Shown: piece after piece, positions 1 to 14,400 of the stretch | How positions within the stretch are numbered: the first letter of the stretch is position 1 | How the letters are laid out: every line of letters begins with the position of its first letter | Source of the DNA: Sympetrum striolatum | Lineage: Eukaryota; Arthropoda; Insecta; Odonata; Libellulidae | Direction: 5' to 3' | NCBI GenBank assembly: GCA_947579665.1 | Contig: CANPUZ010000055.1 | Location: 248,001-312,000, forward strand | Length of the DNA: 64,000 nucleotides | Notes under the pieces: generated by a model | Told to the model about the DNA's origin: nothing | The model's input: the letters and a program-made list of their open reading frames with translations, nothing else | The model's database searches: none | Program-made: the position numbers and the translations under genes

Positions 1-3000
1 AGTGACTTTGAGAGGGATTCCCATTGCTGTTGCTTGGCTTAGAATAAGTATATTGTGAACAAAATGCCGTTACTCGATCGATTTTAATTAGTTTAAATTG
101 AGACCTATTGAATATTTTGATAGTAGTTTAATATTTTCAATTTAAATTGCGTTTATTATCGTTTTACAGACCCTGGTTGCTTCAACAATGCGCTCTTTAG
201 GAATTGTGCTGAGGATACAAGAGAGAGACTTTGAGAGGGATTCCCATTGCTGTTGCTTGGCTTAGAATAAGTATATTGTGAACAAAATGCCGTTACTCGA
301 TCGATTTTAATTAGTTTAAATGGAGACCTGTTGAATATTTTGATAGTAGTTTAATATTTTCAATTTAAATTGCGTTTATTATCGTTTTACAGACCCTGGT
401 TGCTTCAACAATGCGCTCTTTAGGAATTGTGCTGAGGATACAAGAGAGTGACTTTGAGAGGGATTCCCATTGCTGTTGCTTGGCTTAGAATAAGTATATT
501 GTGAACAAAATGCCGTTACTCGATCGATTTTAATTAGTTTAAATGGAGACCTGTTGAATATTTTGATAGCAGTTTAATATTTTCAATTTAAATTGCGTTT
601 ATTATCGTTTTACAGACCCTGGTTGCTTCAACAATGCGCTCTTTAGGAATTGTGCTGAGGATACAAGAGAGTGACTTTGAGAGGGATTCCCATTGCTGTT
701 GCTTGGCTTAGAATAAGTATATTGTGAACAAAATGCCATTACTCGATCGATTTTAATTAGTTTAAATGGAGACCTGTTGAATATTTTGATAGTAGTTTAA
801 TATTTTCGATTTAAATTGCGTTTATTATCGTTTAACAGACCCTGGTTGCTTCAACAATGCGCTCTTTAGGAATTGTGCTGAGGATACAAGAGAGTGACTT
901 TGAGAGGGATTCCCATTGCTGTTGCTTGGCTTAGAATAAGTATATTGTGAACAAAATGCCGTTACTCGATCGATTTTAATTAGTTTAAATGGAGACCTGT
1001 TGAATATTTTGATAGTAGTTTAATATTTTCAATTTAAATTGCGTTTATTATCGTTTTACAGACCCTGGTTGCTTCAACAATGCGCTCTTTAGGAATTGTG
1101 CTGAGGATACAAGAGAGTGACTTTGACAGGGATTCCCATTGCTGTTGCTTGGCTTAGAATAAGTATATTGTGACCAAAATGCCGTTACTCGATCGATTTT
1201 AATTAGTTTAAATGGAGACCTGTTGAATATTTTGATAGTAGTTTAATATTTTCAATTTAAATTGCGTTTATTATCGTTTTACAGACCCTGGTTGCTTCAA
1301 AATTGCGATCTTTAGGAATTGTGCTGAGGATACAAGAGAGTGACTTTGAGAGGGATTCCCATTGCTGTTGCTTGGCTTAGAATAAGTATATTTTGACCAA
1401 AATGCCGTTACTCGATCGATTTTAATTAGTTTAAATGGAGACCTGTTGAATATTTTGATAATAGTTTAATATTTTCAATTTAAATTGCGTTTATTATCGT
1501 TTTACAGACCCTGGTTGCTTCAACAATGCGCTCTTTAGGAATTGTGCTGAGGATACAAGAGAGTGACTTTGAGAGGGATTCCCATTGCTGTTGCTTGGCT
1601 TAGAATAAGTATATTGTGAACAAAATGCCGTTACTCGATCGATTTTAATTAGTTTAAATTGAGACCTGTTGAATATTTTGATAATAGTTTAATATTTTCA
1701 ATTTAAATTGCGTTTATTATCGTTTTACAGACCCTGGTTGCTTCAACAATGCGCTCTTTAGGAATTGTGCTGAGGATACAAGAGAGAGACTTTGAGAGGG
1801 ATTCCCAATGCTGTTGCTTGGCTTAGAATAAGTATATTGTGAACAAAATGCCGTTACTCGATCGATTTTAATTAGTTTAAATGGAGACCTGTTGAATATT
1901 TTGATAGTAGTTTAATATTTTCAATTTAAATTGCGTTTATTATCGTTTTTCAGACCCTGGTTGCTTCAACAATGCGCTCTTTAGGAATTGTGCTGAGGAT
2001 ACAAGAGAGTGACTTTGAGAGGGATTCCCATTGCTGTTGCTTGGCTTAGAATAAGTATATTGTGAACTAAATGCCGTTACTCGATCGATTTTAATTAGTT
2101 TAAATGGAGACCTGTTGAATATTTTGATAGTAGTTTAATATTTTCAATTTAAATTGCGTTTATTATCGTTTTACAGACCCTGGTTGCTTCAACAATGCGC
2201 TCTTTAGGAATTGTGCTGAGGATACAAGAGAGTGACTTTGAGAGGGATTCCCATTGCTGTTGCTTGGCTTAGAATAAGTATATTGTGACCAAAATGCCGT
2301 TACTCGATCGATTTTAATTAGTTTAAATGGAGACCTGTTGAATATTTTGATAATAGTTCAATATTTTCAATTTAAATTGCGTTTATTATCGTTTTACAGA
2401 CCCTGGTTGCTTCAACAATGCGCTCTTTAGGAATTGTGCTGAGGATACAAGAGAGTGACTTTGAGAGGGATTCCCATTGCTGTTGCTTGGCTTAGAATAA
2501 GTATATTTTGACCAAAATGCCGTTACTCGATCGATTTTAATTAGTTTAAATGGAGACCTGTTGAATATTTTGATAGTAGTTTAATATTTTCAATTTAAAT
2601 TGCGTTTATTATCGTTTTACAGACCCTGGTTGCTTCAACAATGCGCTCTTTAGGAATTGTGCTGAGGATACAAGAGAGTGACTTTGAGAGGGATTCCCAT
2701 TGCTGTTGCTTGGCTTAGAATAAGTATATTGTGAACAAAATGCTGTTACTCCATAGATTTTAATTAGTTTAAATGTAGACCTGTTGAATATTTTGATAAT
2801 AGTTTAATATTTTCAATTTAAATTGCGTTTATTATCGTTTTACAGACCCTGGTTGCTTCAACAATGCGCTCTTTAGGAATTGTGCTGAGGATACAAGAGA
2901 GTGACTTTGAGAGGGATTCCCATTGCTGTTGCTTGGCTTAGAATAAGTATATTTTGACCAAAATGCCGTTACTCGATCGATTTTAATTAGTTTAAATGGA

Positions 3001-4860
3001 GACCTGTTGAATATTTTGATAGTAGTTTAATATTTTCAATTTAAATTGCGTTTATTATCGTTTTACAGACCCTGGTTGCTTCAACAATGCGCTCTTTAGG
3101 AATTGTGCTGAGGATACAAGAGAGTGACTTTGAGAGGGATTCCCATTGCTGTTGCTTGGCTTAGAATAAGTATATTTTGACCAAAATGCCGTTACTCGAT
3201 CGATTTTAATTAGTTTAAATGGAGACCTGTTGAATATTTTGATAATAGTTTAATATTTTCCATTTAAATTGCGTTTATTATCGTTTTACAGACCCTGGTT
3301 GCTTCAACAATGCGCTCTTTAGGAATTGTGCTGAGGATACAAGAGAGTGACTTTGAGAGGGATTCCCATTGCTGTTGCTTGGCTTAGAATAAGTATATTG
3401 TGAACAAAATGCCGTTACTCGATCGATTTTAATTAGTTTAAATTGAGACCTATTGAATATTTTGATAGTAGTTTAATATTTTCAATTTAAATTGCGTTTA
3501 TTATCGTTTTACAGACCCTGGTTGCTTCAACAATGCGCTCTTTAGGAATTGTGCTGAGGATACAAGAGAGAGACTTTGAGAGGGATTCCCATTGCTGTTG
3601 CTTGGCTTAGAATAAGTATATTGTGAACAAAATGCCGTTACTCGATCGATTTTAATTAGTTTAAATGGAGACCTGTTGAATATTTTGATAGTAGTTTAAT
3701 ATTTTCAATTTAAATTGCGTTTATTATCGTTTTACAGACCCTGGTTGCTTCAACAATGCGCTCTTTAGGAATTGTGCTGAGGATACAAGAGAGTGACTTT
3801 GAGAGGGATTCCCATTGCTGTTGCTTGGCTTAGAATAAGTATATTGTGAACAAAATGCCGTTACTCGATCGATTTTAATTAGTTTAAATGGAGACCTGTT
3901 GAATATTTTGATAGTAGTTTAATATTTTCAATTTAAATTGCGTTTATTATCGTTTTACAGACCCTGGTTGCTTCAACAATGCGCTCTTTAGGAATTGTGC
4001 TGAGGATACAAGAGAGTGACTTTGAGAGGGATTCCCATTGCTGTTGCTTGGCTTAGAATATGTATATTGTGAACAAAATGCCATTACTCGATCGATTTTA
4101 ATTAGTTTAAATGAAGACCTGTTGAATATTTTGATAGTAGTTTAATATTTTCAATTTAAATTGCGTTTATTATCGTTTTACAGACCCTGGTTGCTTCAAC
4201 AATGCGCTCTTTAGGAATTGTGCTGAGGATACAAGAGAGTGACTTTGAGAGGGATTCCCATTGCTGTTGCTTGGCTTAGAATAAGTATATTGTGAACAAA
4301 ATGCCGTTACTCGATCGATTTTAATTAGTTTAAATGGAGACCTGTTGAATATTTTGATAGTAGTTTAATATTTTCAATTTAAATTGCGTTTATTATCGTT
4401 TTACAGACCCTGGTTGCTTCAAAATTGCGCTCTTTAGGAATTGTGCTGAGGATACAAGAGAGTGACTTTGAGAGGGATTCCCATTGCTGTTGCTTGGCTT
4501 AGAATAAGTATATTTTGACCAAAATGCCGTTACTCGATCGATTTTAATTAGTTTAAATGGAGACCTGTTGAATATTTTGATAATAGTTTAATATTTTCAA
4601 TTTAAATTGCGTTTATTATCGTTTTACAGACCCTGGTTGCTTCAACAATGCGCTCTTTAGGAATTGTGCTGAGGATACAAGAGAGTGACTTTGAGAGGGA
4701 TTCCCATTGCTGTTGCTTGGCTTAGAATAAGTATATTGTGAACAAAATGCCGTTACTCGATCGATTTTAATTAGTTTAAATGGAGACCTGTTGAATATTT
4801 TGATAGTAGTTTAATATTTTCAATTTAAATTGCGTTTATTATCGTTTTACAGACCCTGGT
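1..4860 (+). repeat. Dispersed block duplication, 15/14-monomer offset
   Basis: Private variants in the first monomers recur 3,345 bp (15 x 223) later: TTGAGACCTATTG at 98 and 3,443, GAGAGAGACT at 221 and 3,566, and GCCATTACTC at 735 and 4,080. From about 1,290 the offset becomes 3,122 bp (14 x 223): CTTCAAAATTGCG at 1,295 and 4,417, and ATTTTGACC at 1,390 and 4,512. This reads as a copied block of several monomers followed by gain or loss of one unit in one of the copies. Confidence 0.75.
450..672 (+). repeat. Representative class A satellite monomer
   Basis: One full 223-bp unit, given as a landmark for internal motifs. It begins with GACTTTGAG and carries GGGATTCCC at 460-468. CGATCGAT lies at 521-528, followed by an AT-rich homeodomain-core-like TTTTAATTAG at 528-537. 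The perfect 12-bp palindrome CAATTTAAATTG is at 584-595, and a T-rich run ends in ACAG at 612-615. Four TTAA tetranucleotides occur within the unit. A short open frame runs from 616 into the next unit and ends at a TAG at 709-711. The other monomers differ from this one by scattered substitutions and rare 1-2 bp indels. Confidence 0.93.
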
Positions 4861-7800
4861 TGCTTCAACAATGCGCTCTTTAGGAATTGTGCTGAGGATA
4901 CAAGAGAGTGACTTTGAGAGGGATTCCCATTGCTGTTGCTTGGCTTAGAATAAGTATATTGTGACCAAAATGCCGTTGCTCGATCGATTTTAATTAGTTT
5001 AAATGGAGACCTGTTGAATATTTTGATAGTAGTTTAATATTTTCAATTTAAATTGCGTTTATTATCGTTTTACAGACCCTGGTTGCTTCAACAATGCGCT
5101 CTTTAGGAATTGTGCTGAGGATACAAGAGAGTGACTTTGAGAGGGATTCCCATTGCTGTTGCTTGGCTTAGAATAAGTATATTGTGACCAAAATGCCGTT
5201 ACTCGATCGATTTTAATTAGTTTAAATGGAGACCTGTTGAATATTTTGATAATAGTTTAATATTTTCAATTTAAATTGCGTTTATTATCGTTTTACAGAC
5301 CCTGGTTGCTTCAACAATGCGCTCTTTAGGAATTGTGCTTAGGATACAAGAGAGTGACTTTGAGAGGGATTCCCATTGCTGTTGCTTGGCTTAGAATAAG
5401 TATATTGTGACCAAAATGCCGTTACTCGATCGATTTTAATTAGTTTAAATGGAGACCTGTTGAATATTTTGATAGTAGTTTAATATTTTCAATTTAAATT
5501 GCGTTTATTATCGTTTTACAGACCCTGGTTACTTCAACAATGCGCTCTTTAGGAATTGTGCTGAGGATAGAAGAGAGTGACTTTGAGAGGGATTCCCATT
5601 GCTGTTGCTTGGCTTAGAATAAGTATATTGTGACCAAAATGCCGTTACTCGATCGATTTTAATTAGTTTAAATGGAGACCTGTTGAATATTTTGATAATA
5701 GTTTAATATTTTCAATTTAAATTGCGTTTATTATCGTTTTACAGACCCTGGTTGCTTCAACAATGCGCTCTTTAGGAATTGTGCTGAGGATACAAGAGAG
5801 TGACTTTGAGAGGGATTCCCATTGCTGTTGCTTGGCTTAGAATAAGTATATTGTGAACAAAATGCCGTTACTCGATCGATTTTAATTAGTTTAAATGGAG
5901 ACCTGTTGAATATTTTGATAGTAGTTTAATATTTTCAATTTAAATTGCGATTATTATCGTTTTACAGACCCTGGTTGCTTCAACAATGCGCTCTTTAGGA
6001 ATTGTGCTGAGGATACAAGAGAGTGACTTTGAGAGGGATTCCCATTGCTGTTGCTTGGCTTAGAATAAGTATATTGTGAACAAAATGCCGTTACTCGATC
6101 GATTTTAATTAGTTTAAATGGAGACCTGTTGAATATTTTGATAGTAGTTTAATATTTTCAATTTAAATTGCGTTTATTATCGTTTTACAGACCCTGGTTG
6201 CTTCAACAATGCGCTCTTTAGGAATTGTGCTGAGGATACAAGAGAGAGACTTTGAGAGGGATTCCCATTGCTGTTGCTTGGCTTAGAATAAGTATATTGT
6301 GAACAAAATGCCGTTACTCGATCGATTTTAATTAGTTTAAATGGAGACCTGTTGAATATTTTGATAGTAATTTAATATTTTCAATTTAAATTGCGTTTAT
6401 TATCGTTTTACAGACCCTGGTTGCTTCAACAATGCGCTCTTTAGGAATTGTGCTGAGGATACAAGAGAGTGACTTTGAGAGGGATTCCCATTGCTGTTGC
6501 TTGGCTTAGAATAAGTATATTTTGATCAAAATGCCGTTACTCGATCGATTTTAATTAGTTTAAATGGAGACCTGTTGAATATTTTGTAAATAGTTTAATA
6601 TTTTCAATTTAAATTTTGTTTATTATCGTTTTACAGACCCTGGTTGCTTCAACAATGCGCTCTTTAGGAATTGTGCTGAGGATACAAGAGAGTGACTTTG
6701 AGAGGGATTCCCATTGCTGTTGCTTGGCTTAGAATAAGTATATTTTGACCAAAATGCCGTTACTCGATCGATTTTAATTAGTTTAAATGGAGACCTGTTG
6801 AATATTTTGATAGTAGTTTAATATTTTCAATTTAAATTGCGTTTATTATCGTTTTACAGACCCTGGTTGCTTCAACAATGCGCTCTTTAGGAATTGTGCT
6901 GAGGAAACAAGAGAGTGACTTTGAGAGGGATTCCCATTGCTGTTGCTTGGCTTAGAATAAGTATATTGTGACCAAAATGCCGTTACTCGATCGATTTTAA
7001 TTAGTTTAAATGGAGACCTGTTGAATATTTTGATAATAGTTTAATATTTTCAATTTAAATTGCGTTTATTATCGTTTTACAGACCCTGGTTGCTTCAACA
7101 ATGCGCTCTTTAGGAATTATGCTGAGGATACAAGAGAGAGACTTTGAGAGGGATTCCCATTGCTGTTGCTTTGCTTAGAATAAGTATATTGTGAACAAAA
7201 TGCCGTTACTCGATCGATTTTAATTTGTTTAAATGGAGACCTGTTGAATATTTTGATAGTAGTTTAATATTTTCAATTTAAATTGCGTTTATTATCGTTT
7301 TACAGACCCTGGTTGCTTCAACAATGCGCTCTTTAGGAATTGTGCTGAGGATACTAGAGAGAGACTTTGAGAGGGATTCCCATTGCTGTTGCTTGGCTTA
7401 GAATAAGTATATTGTGAACAAAATGCCGTTACTCGATCGATATTAATTAGTTTAAATGGAGACCTGTTGAATATTTTGATAATAGTTTAATATTTTCAAT
7501 TTAAATTGCGTTTATTATCGTTTTACAGACCCTGGTTGCTTCAACAATGCGCTCTTTAGGAATTGTGCTGAGGATACAAGAGAGAGACTTTGAGAGGGAT
7601 TCCCATTGCTGTTGCTTGGCTTAGAATAAGTATATTGTGAACAAAATGCCGTTACTCGATCGATTTTAATTAGTTTAAATGGAGACCTGTTGAATATTTT
7701 GATAGTAGTTTAATATTTTCAATTTAAATTGCGTTTATTATCGTTTTACAGACCCTGGTTGCTTCAACAATGCGCTCTATAGGAATTGTGCTGAGGATAC

Positions 7801-8400
7801 AAGAGAGTGACTTTGAGAGGGATTCCCATTGCTGTTGCTTGGCTTAGAATATGTATATTGTGACCAAAATGCCGTTACTCGATCGATTTTAATTAGTTTA
7901 AATGGAGACCTGTTGACTATTTTGATAATAGTTCAATATTTTCAATTTAAATTGCGTTTATTATCGTTTTACAGACCCTGGTTGCTTCAACAATGCGCTC
8001 TTTAGGAATTGTGCTGAGGATACAAGAGAGTGACTTTGAGAGGGATTCCCATTGCTGTTGCTTGGCTTAGAATAAGTATATTTTGACCAAAATGCCGTTA
8101 CTCGATCGATTTTAATTAGTTTAAATGGAGACCTGTTGAATATTTTGATAGTAGTTTAATATTTTCAATTTAAATTGCGTTTATTATCGTTTTACAGACC
8201 CTGGTTGCTTCAACAATGCGCTCTTTAGGAATTGTGCTGAGGATACAAGAGAGTGACTTTGAGAGGGATTCCCATTGCTGTTGCTTGGCTTAGAATAAGT
8301 ATATTGTGAACAAAATGCCGTTACTCCATAGATTTTAATTAGTTTAAATGTAGACCTGTTGAATATTTTGATAATAGTTTAATATTTTCAATTTAAATTG
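2270..8400 (+). repeat. Block duplication, 25-monomer offset
   Basis: Two rare variants recur together at a spacing of 5,575 bp (25 x 223). GATAATAGTTCAATATT lies near 2,349 and 7,924. A monomer with ACTCCATAGATTT plus TTTAAATGTAGACC lies near 2,748 and 8,323. Sequence on either side of these monomers does not keep matching, so the copied block is only a few monomers long. Related CCATAGATTTTAAAT monomers also occur near 9,217 and 11,671. Confidence 0.65.
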
Positions 8401-11400
8401 CGTTTATTATCGTTTTACAGACCCTGGTTGCTTCAACAATGCGCTCTTTAGGAATTGTGCTGAGGATACAAGAGAGTGACTTTGAGAGGGATTCCCATTG
8501 CTGTTGCTTGGCTTAGAATAAGTATATTGTGACCAAAATGCCGTTACTCGATCGATTTTAATTAGTTTAAATGGAGACCTGTTGAATATTTTGATAGTAG
8601 TTTAATATTTTCAATTTAAATTGCGTTTATTATCGTTTTACAGACCCTGGTTGCTTCAACAATGCGCTCTTTAGGAATTGTGCTGAGGATACAAGAGAGT
8701 GACTTTGAGAGGGATTCCCATTGCTGTTGCTTGGCTTAGAATAAGTATATTTTGACCAAAATGCCGTTACTCGATCGATTTTAATTAGTTTAAATGGAGA
8801 CCTGTTGAATATTTTGATAGTAGTTTAATATTTTCAATTTAAATTGCGTTTATTATCGTTTTACAGACCCTGGTTGCTTCAACAATGCGCTCTTTAGGAA
8901 TTGTGCTGAGGATACAAGAGAGTGACTTTGAGAGGGATTCCCATTGCTGTTGCTTGGCCTAGAATAAGTATATTTTGACCAAAATGCCGTTACTCGATCG
9001 ATTTTAATTAGTTTAAATGGAGACCTGTTGAATATTTTGATAATAGTTTAATATTTTCAATTTAAATTGCGTTTATTATCGTTTTACAGACCCTGGTTGC
9101 TTCAACAATGCGCTCTTTAGGAATTGTGCTGAGGATACAAGAGAGTGACTTTGAGAGGGATTCCCATTGCTGTTGCTTGGCTTAGAATAAGTATATTTTG
9201 ACCAAAATGCCGTTACTCCATAGATTTTAAATGCTTTAAATGGAGACCTGTTGAATATTTTGATAATAGTTTAATATTTTCAATTTAAATTGCGTTTATT
9301 ATCGTTTTACAGACCCTGGTTGCTTCAACAATGCGCTCTTTAGGAATTGTGCTGAGGATACAAGAGAGTGACTTTGAAAGGGATTCCCATTGCTGTTGCT
9401 TGGCTTGGAATAAGTATATTTTGACCAAAATGCCGTTACTCGATCGATTTTAATTAGTTTAAATGGAGACCTGTTGAATATTTTGATAATAGTTTAATAT
9501 TTTCAATTTAAATTGCGTTTATTATCGTTTTACAGACCCTGGTTGCTTCAACAATGCGCTCTTTAGGAATTGTGCTGAGGATACAAGAGAGTGACTTTGA
9601 GAGGGATTCCCATTGCTGTTGCTTGGCTTAGAATAAGTATTTTTTGACCAAAATGCCGTTACTCGATCGATTTTAATTAGTTTAAATGGAGACCTGTTGA
9701 ATATTTTGATAGTAGTTTAATATTTTCAATTTAAATTGCGTTTATTATCGTTTTACAGACCCTGGTTGCTTCAACAATGCGCTCTTTAGGAATTGTGCTG
9801 AGGATACAAGAGAGTGACTTTGAGAGGGATTCCCATTGCTGTTGCTTGGCTTAGAATAAGTAGATTTTGACCAAAATGCCGTTACTCGATAGATTTTAAT
9901 TAGTTTAAATGCAGACCTGTTGAATATTTTGATAATAGTTTAATATTTTCAATTTCAATTGCGTTTATTATCGTTTTACAGACCCTGGTTGCTTCAACAA
10001 TGCGCTCTTTAGGAATTGTGCTGAGGATACAAGAGAGTGACTTTGAGAGGGATTCCCATTGCTGTTGCTTGGCTTAGAATAAGTATATTTTGACCAAAAT
10101 GCCGTAACTCGATCGATTTTAATTAGTTTAAATGGAGACCTGTTAAATATTTTGATAGTAGTTTAATATTTTCAATTTAAATTGCGTTTATTATCGTTTT
10201 ACAGACCCTGGTTGCTTCAACAATGCGCTCTTTAGGAATTGTGCTGAGGATACAAGAGAGTGACTTTGAGAGGGATTCCCATTGCTGTTGCTTGGCTTAG
10301 AATAAGTATATTTTGACCAAAATGCCGTTACTCGATCGATTTTAATTAGTTTAAATGGAGACCTGTTGAATATTTTGATAGTAGTTTAATATTTTCAATT
10401 TAAATTGCGTTTATTATCGTTTTACAGACCCTGGTTGCTTCAACAATGCGCTCTTTAGGAATTGTGCTGAGGATACAAGAGAGTGACTTTGAGAGGGATT
10501 CCCATTGCTGTTGCTTGGCTTAGAATAAGTATATTTTGACCAAAATGCCGTTACTCGATCGATTTTAATTAGTTTAAATGGAGACCTGTTGAATATTTTG
10601 ATAATAGTTTAATATTTTCAATTTAAATTGCGTTTATTATCGTTTTACAGACCCTGGTTGCTTCAACAATGCGCTCTTTAGGAATTGTGCTGAGGATACA
10701 AGAGAGTGACTTTGAGAGGGATTCCCATTGCTGTTGCTTGGCTTAGAATAAGTATATTTTGACCAAAATGCCGTTACTCGATCGATTTTAATTAGTTTAA
10801 ATGGAGACCTGTTGAATATTTTGATAATAGTTTAATATTTTCAATTTAAATTGCGTTTATTATCGTTTTACAGACCCTGGTTGCTTCAACAATGCGCTCT
10901 TTAGGAATTGTGCTGAGGATACAAGAGAGTGACTTTGAGAGGGATTCCCATTGCTGTTGCTTGGCTTAGAATAAGTATATTGTGACCAAAATGCCGTTAC
11001 TCGATCGATTTTAATTAGTTTAAATGGAGACCTGTTGAATATTTTGATAATAGTTTAATATTTTCAATTTAAATTGCGTTTATTATCGTTTTACAGACCC
11101 TGGTTGCTTCAACAATGCGCTCTTTAGGAATTGTGCTGAGGATACAAGAGAGTGACTTTGAGAGGGATTCCCATTGCTGTTGCTTGGCTTAGAATAAGTA
11201 TATTGTGACCAAAATGCCGTTACTCGATCGATTTTAATTAGTTTAAATGGAGACCTGTTGAATATTTTGATAATAGTTTAATATTTTCAATTTAAATTGC
11301 GTTTATTATCGTTTTACAGACCCTGGTTGCTTCAACAATGCACTCTTTAGGAATTGTGCTGAGGATACAAGAGAGTGACTTTGAGAGGCATTCCCATTGC

Positions 11401-14400
11401 TGTTGCTTGGCTTAGAATAAGTATATTTTGACCAAAATGCCGTTACTCGATCGATTTTAATTAGTTTAAATGGAGACCTGTTGAATATTTTGATAATAGT
11501 TTAATATTTTCAATTTAAATTGCGTTTATTATCGTTTTACAGACCCTGGTTGCTTCAAGAATGCGCTCTTTAGGAATTGTGCTGAGGATACAAGAGAGTG
11601 ACTTTGAGAGGGATTCCCATTGCTGTTGCTTGGCTTAGAATAAGTATATTTTGACCAAAATGCCGTTACTCCATAGATTTTAAATAGTTTAAATGGAGAC
11701 CTGTTGAATATTTTGATAATAGTTTAATATTTTCAATTTAAATTGCGTTTATTATCGTTTTACAGACCCTGGTTGCTTCAACAATGCGCTCTTTAGGAAT
11801 TGTGCTGAGGATACAAGAGAGTGACTTTGAGAGGGATTCCCATTGCTGTTGCTTGGCTTAGAATAAGTATATTTTGACCAAAATGCCGTTACTCGATCGA
11901 TTTTAATTAGTTTAAATGGAGACCTGTTGAATATTTTGATAGTAGTTTAATATTTTCAATTTAAATTGCGTTTATTATCGTTTTACAGACCCTGGTTCCT
12001 TCAACAATGCGCTCTTTAGGAATTGTGCTGAGGATACAAGAGAGTGACTTTGAGAGGGATTCCCATTGCTGTTGCTTGGCTTAGAATAAGTATATTTTGA
12101 CCAAAATGCCGTTACTCGATCGATTTTAATTAGTTTCAATGGAGACCTGTTGAATATTTTGATAGTAGTTTAATATTTTCAATTTAAATTGCGTTTATTA
12201 TCGTTTTACAGACCCTGGTTGCTTCAACAATGCGCTCTTTAGGAATTGTGCTGAGGATACAAGAGAGTGACTTTGAGAGGGATTCCCATTGCTGTTGCTT
12301 GGCTTAGAATAAGTATATTGTGACCAAAATGCCGTTACTCGATCGATTTTAATTAGTTTAAATGGAGACCTGTTGAATATTTTGATAATAGTTTAATATT
12401 TTCAATTTAAATTGCGTTTATTATCGTTTTACAGACCCTGGTTGCTTCAACAATGCGCTCTTTAGGAATTGTGCTGAGGATACAAGAGAGTGACTTTGAG
12501 AGGGATTCCCCTTGTTGTTGCTTGGCTTAGAATAAGTATATTTTGACCAAAATGCCGTTACTCGATCGATTTTAATTAGTTTAAATGGAGACCTGTTGAA
12601 TATTTTGATAATAGTTTAATATTTTCAATTTAAATTGCGTTTATTATCGTTTTACAGACCCTGGTTGCTTCAACAATGCGCTCTTTAGGAATTGTGCTGA
12701 GGATACAAGAGAGTGACTTTGAGAGGGATTCCCATTGCTGCTGCTTGGCTTAGAAGAAGTATATTGTGAACAAAATGCCGTTACTCGATCGATTTTAATT
12801 AGTTTAAATGGAGACCTGTTGAATATTTTGATAATAGTTTAATATTTTCAATTTAAATTGCGTTTATTATCGTTTTACAGACCCTGGTTGCTTAAACAAT
12901 GCGCTCTTTAGGAATTGTGCTGAGGATACAAGAGAGTGACTTTGAGAGGGATTCCCATTGCTGTTGCTTGGCTTAGAATAAGTATATTGTGAACAAAATG
13001 CCGTTACTCGATCGATTTTAATTAGTTTAAATAGAGACCTGTTGAATATTTTTATAATAGTTTAATATTTTCAATTTAAATTGCGTTTATTATCGTTTTA
13101 CAGACCCTGGTTGCTTCAACAATGCGCTCTTTAGGAATTGTGCTGAGGATACAAGAGAGTGACTTTGAGAGGGATTCCCATTGCTGTTGCTTGGCTTAGA
13201 ATAAGTATATTGTGAACAAAATGCCGTTACTCGATCGATTTTAATTAGTTTAAATGGAGACCTGTTGAATATTTTGATAGTAGTTTAATATTTTCAATTT
13301 AAATTGCGTTTATTATCGTTTTACAGACCCTGGTTACTTCAACAATGCGCTCTTTAGGAATTGTGCTGAGGATACAAGAGAGTGACTTTGAGAGGGATTC
13401 CCATTGCTGTTGCTTGGCTTAGAATAAGTATATTGTGAACAAAATGCCGTTACTCGATCGATTTTAATTAGTTTAAATGGAGACCTGTTGAATATTTTGA
13501 TAATAGTTTAATATTTTCAATTTAAATTGCGTTTATTATCGTTTTACAGACCCTGGTTGCTTCAACAATGCGCTCTTTAGGAATTGTGCTGAGGATACAA
13601 GAGAGTGACTTTGAGAGGGATTCCCATTGCTGTTGCTTGGCTTAGAATAAGTATATTTTGACCAAAATGCCGTTACTAGATCGATTTTAATTAGTTTAAA
13701 TGGAGACCTATTGAATATTTTGATAGTAGTTTAATATTTTCAATTTAAATTGCGTTTATTATCGTTTTACAGACCCTGGTTGCTTCAACAATGCGCTCTT
13801 TAGGAATTGTGCTGAGGATACAAGAGAGTGACTTTGAGAGGGATTCCCATTGCTGTTGCTTGGCTTAGAATAAGTATATTGTGAACAAAATGCCGTTACT
13901 CGATCGATTTTAATTAGTTTAAATGGAGACCTGTTGAATATTTTGATAGTAGTTTAATATTTTCAATTTAAATTGCGTTTATTATCGTTTTACAGACCCT
14001 GGTTTCTTCAACAATGCGCTCTTTAGGAATTGTGCTGAGGATACAAGAGAGTGACTTTGAGAGGGATTCCCATTGCTGTTGCTTGGCTTAGAATAAGTAT
14101 ATTGTGAACAAAATGCCGTTACTCGATCGATATAATTAGTTTAAATGGAGACCTGTTGAATATTTTGATAGTAGTTTAATATTTTCAATTTAAATTGCGT
14201 TTATTATCGTTTTACAGACCCTGGTTGCTTCAACAATGCGCTCTTTAGGAATTGTGCTGAGGATACAAGAGAGTGACTTTGAGAGGGATTCCCATTGCTG
14301 TTGCTTGGCTTAGAATAAGTATATTGTGACCAAAATGCCGTTACTCGATCGATTTTAATTAGTTTAAATGGAGACCTGTTGAATATTTTGATAATAGTTT

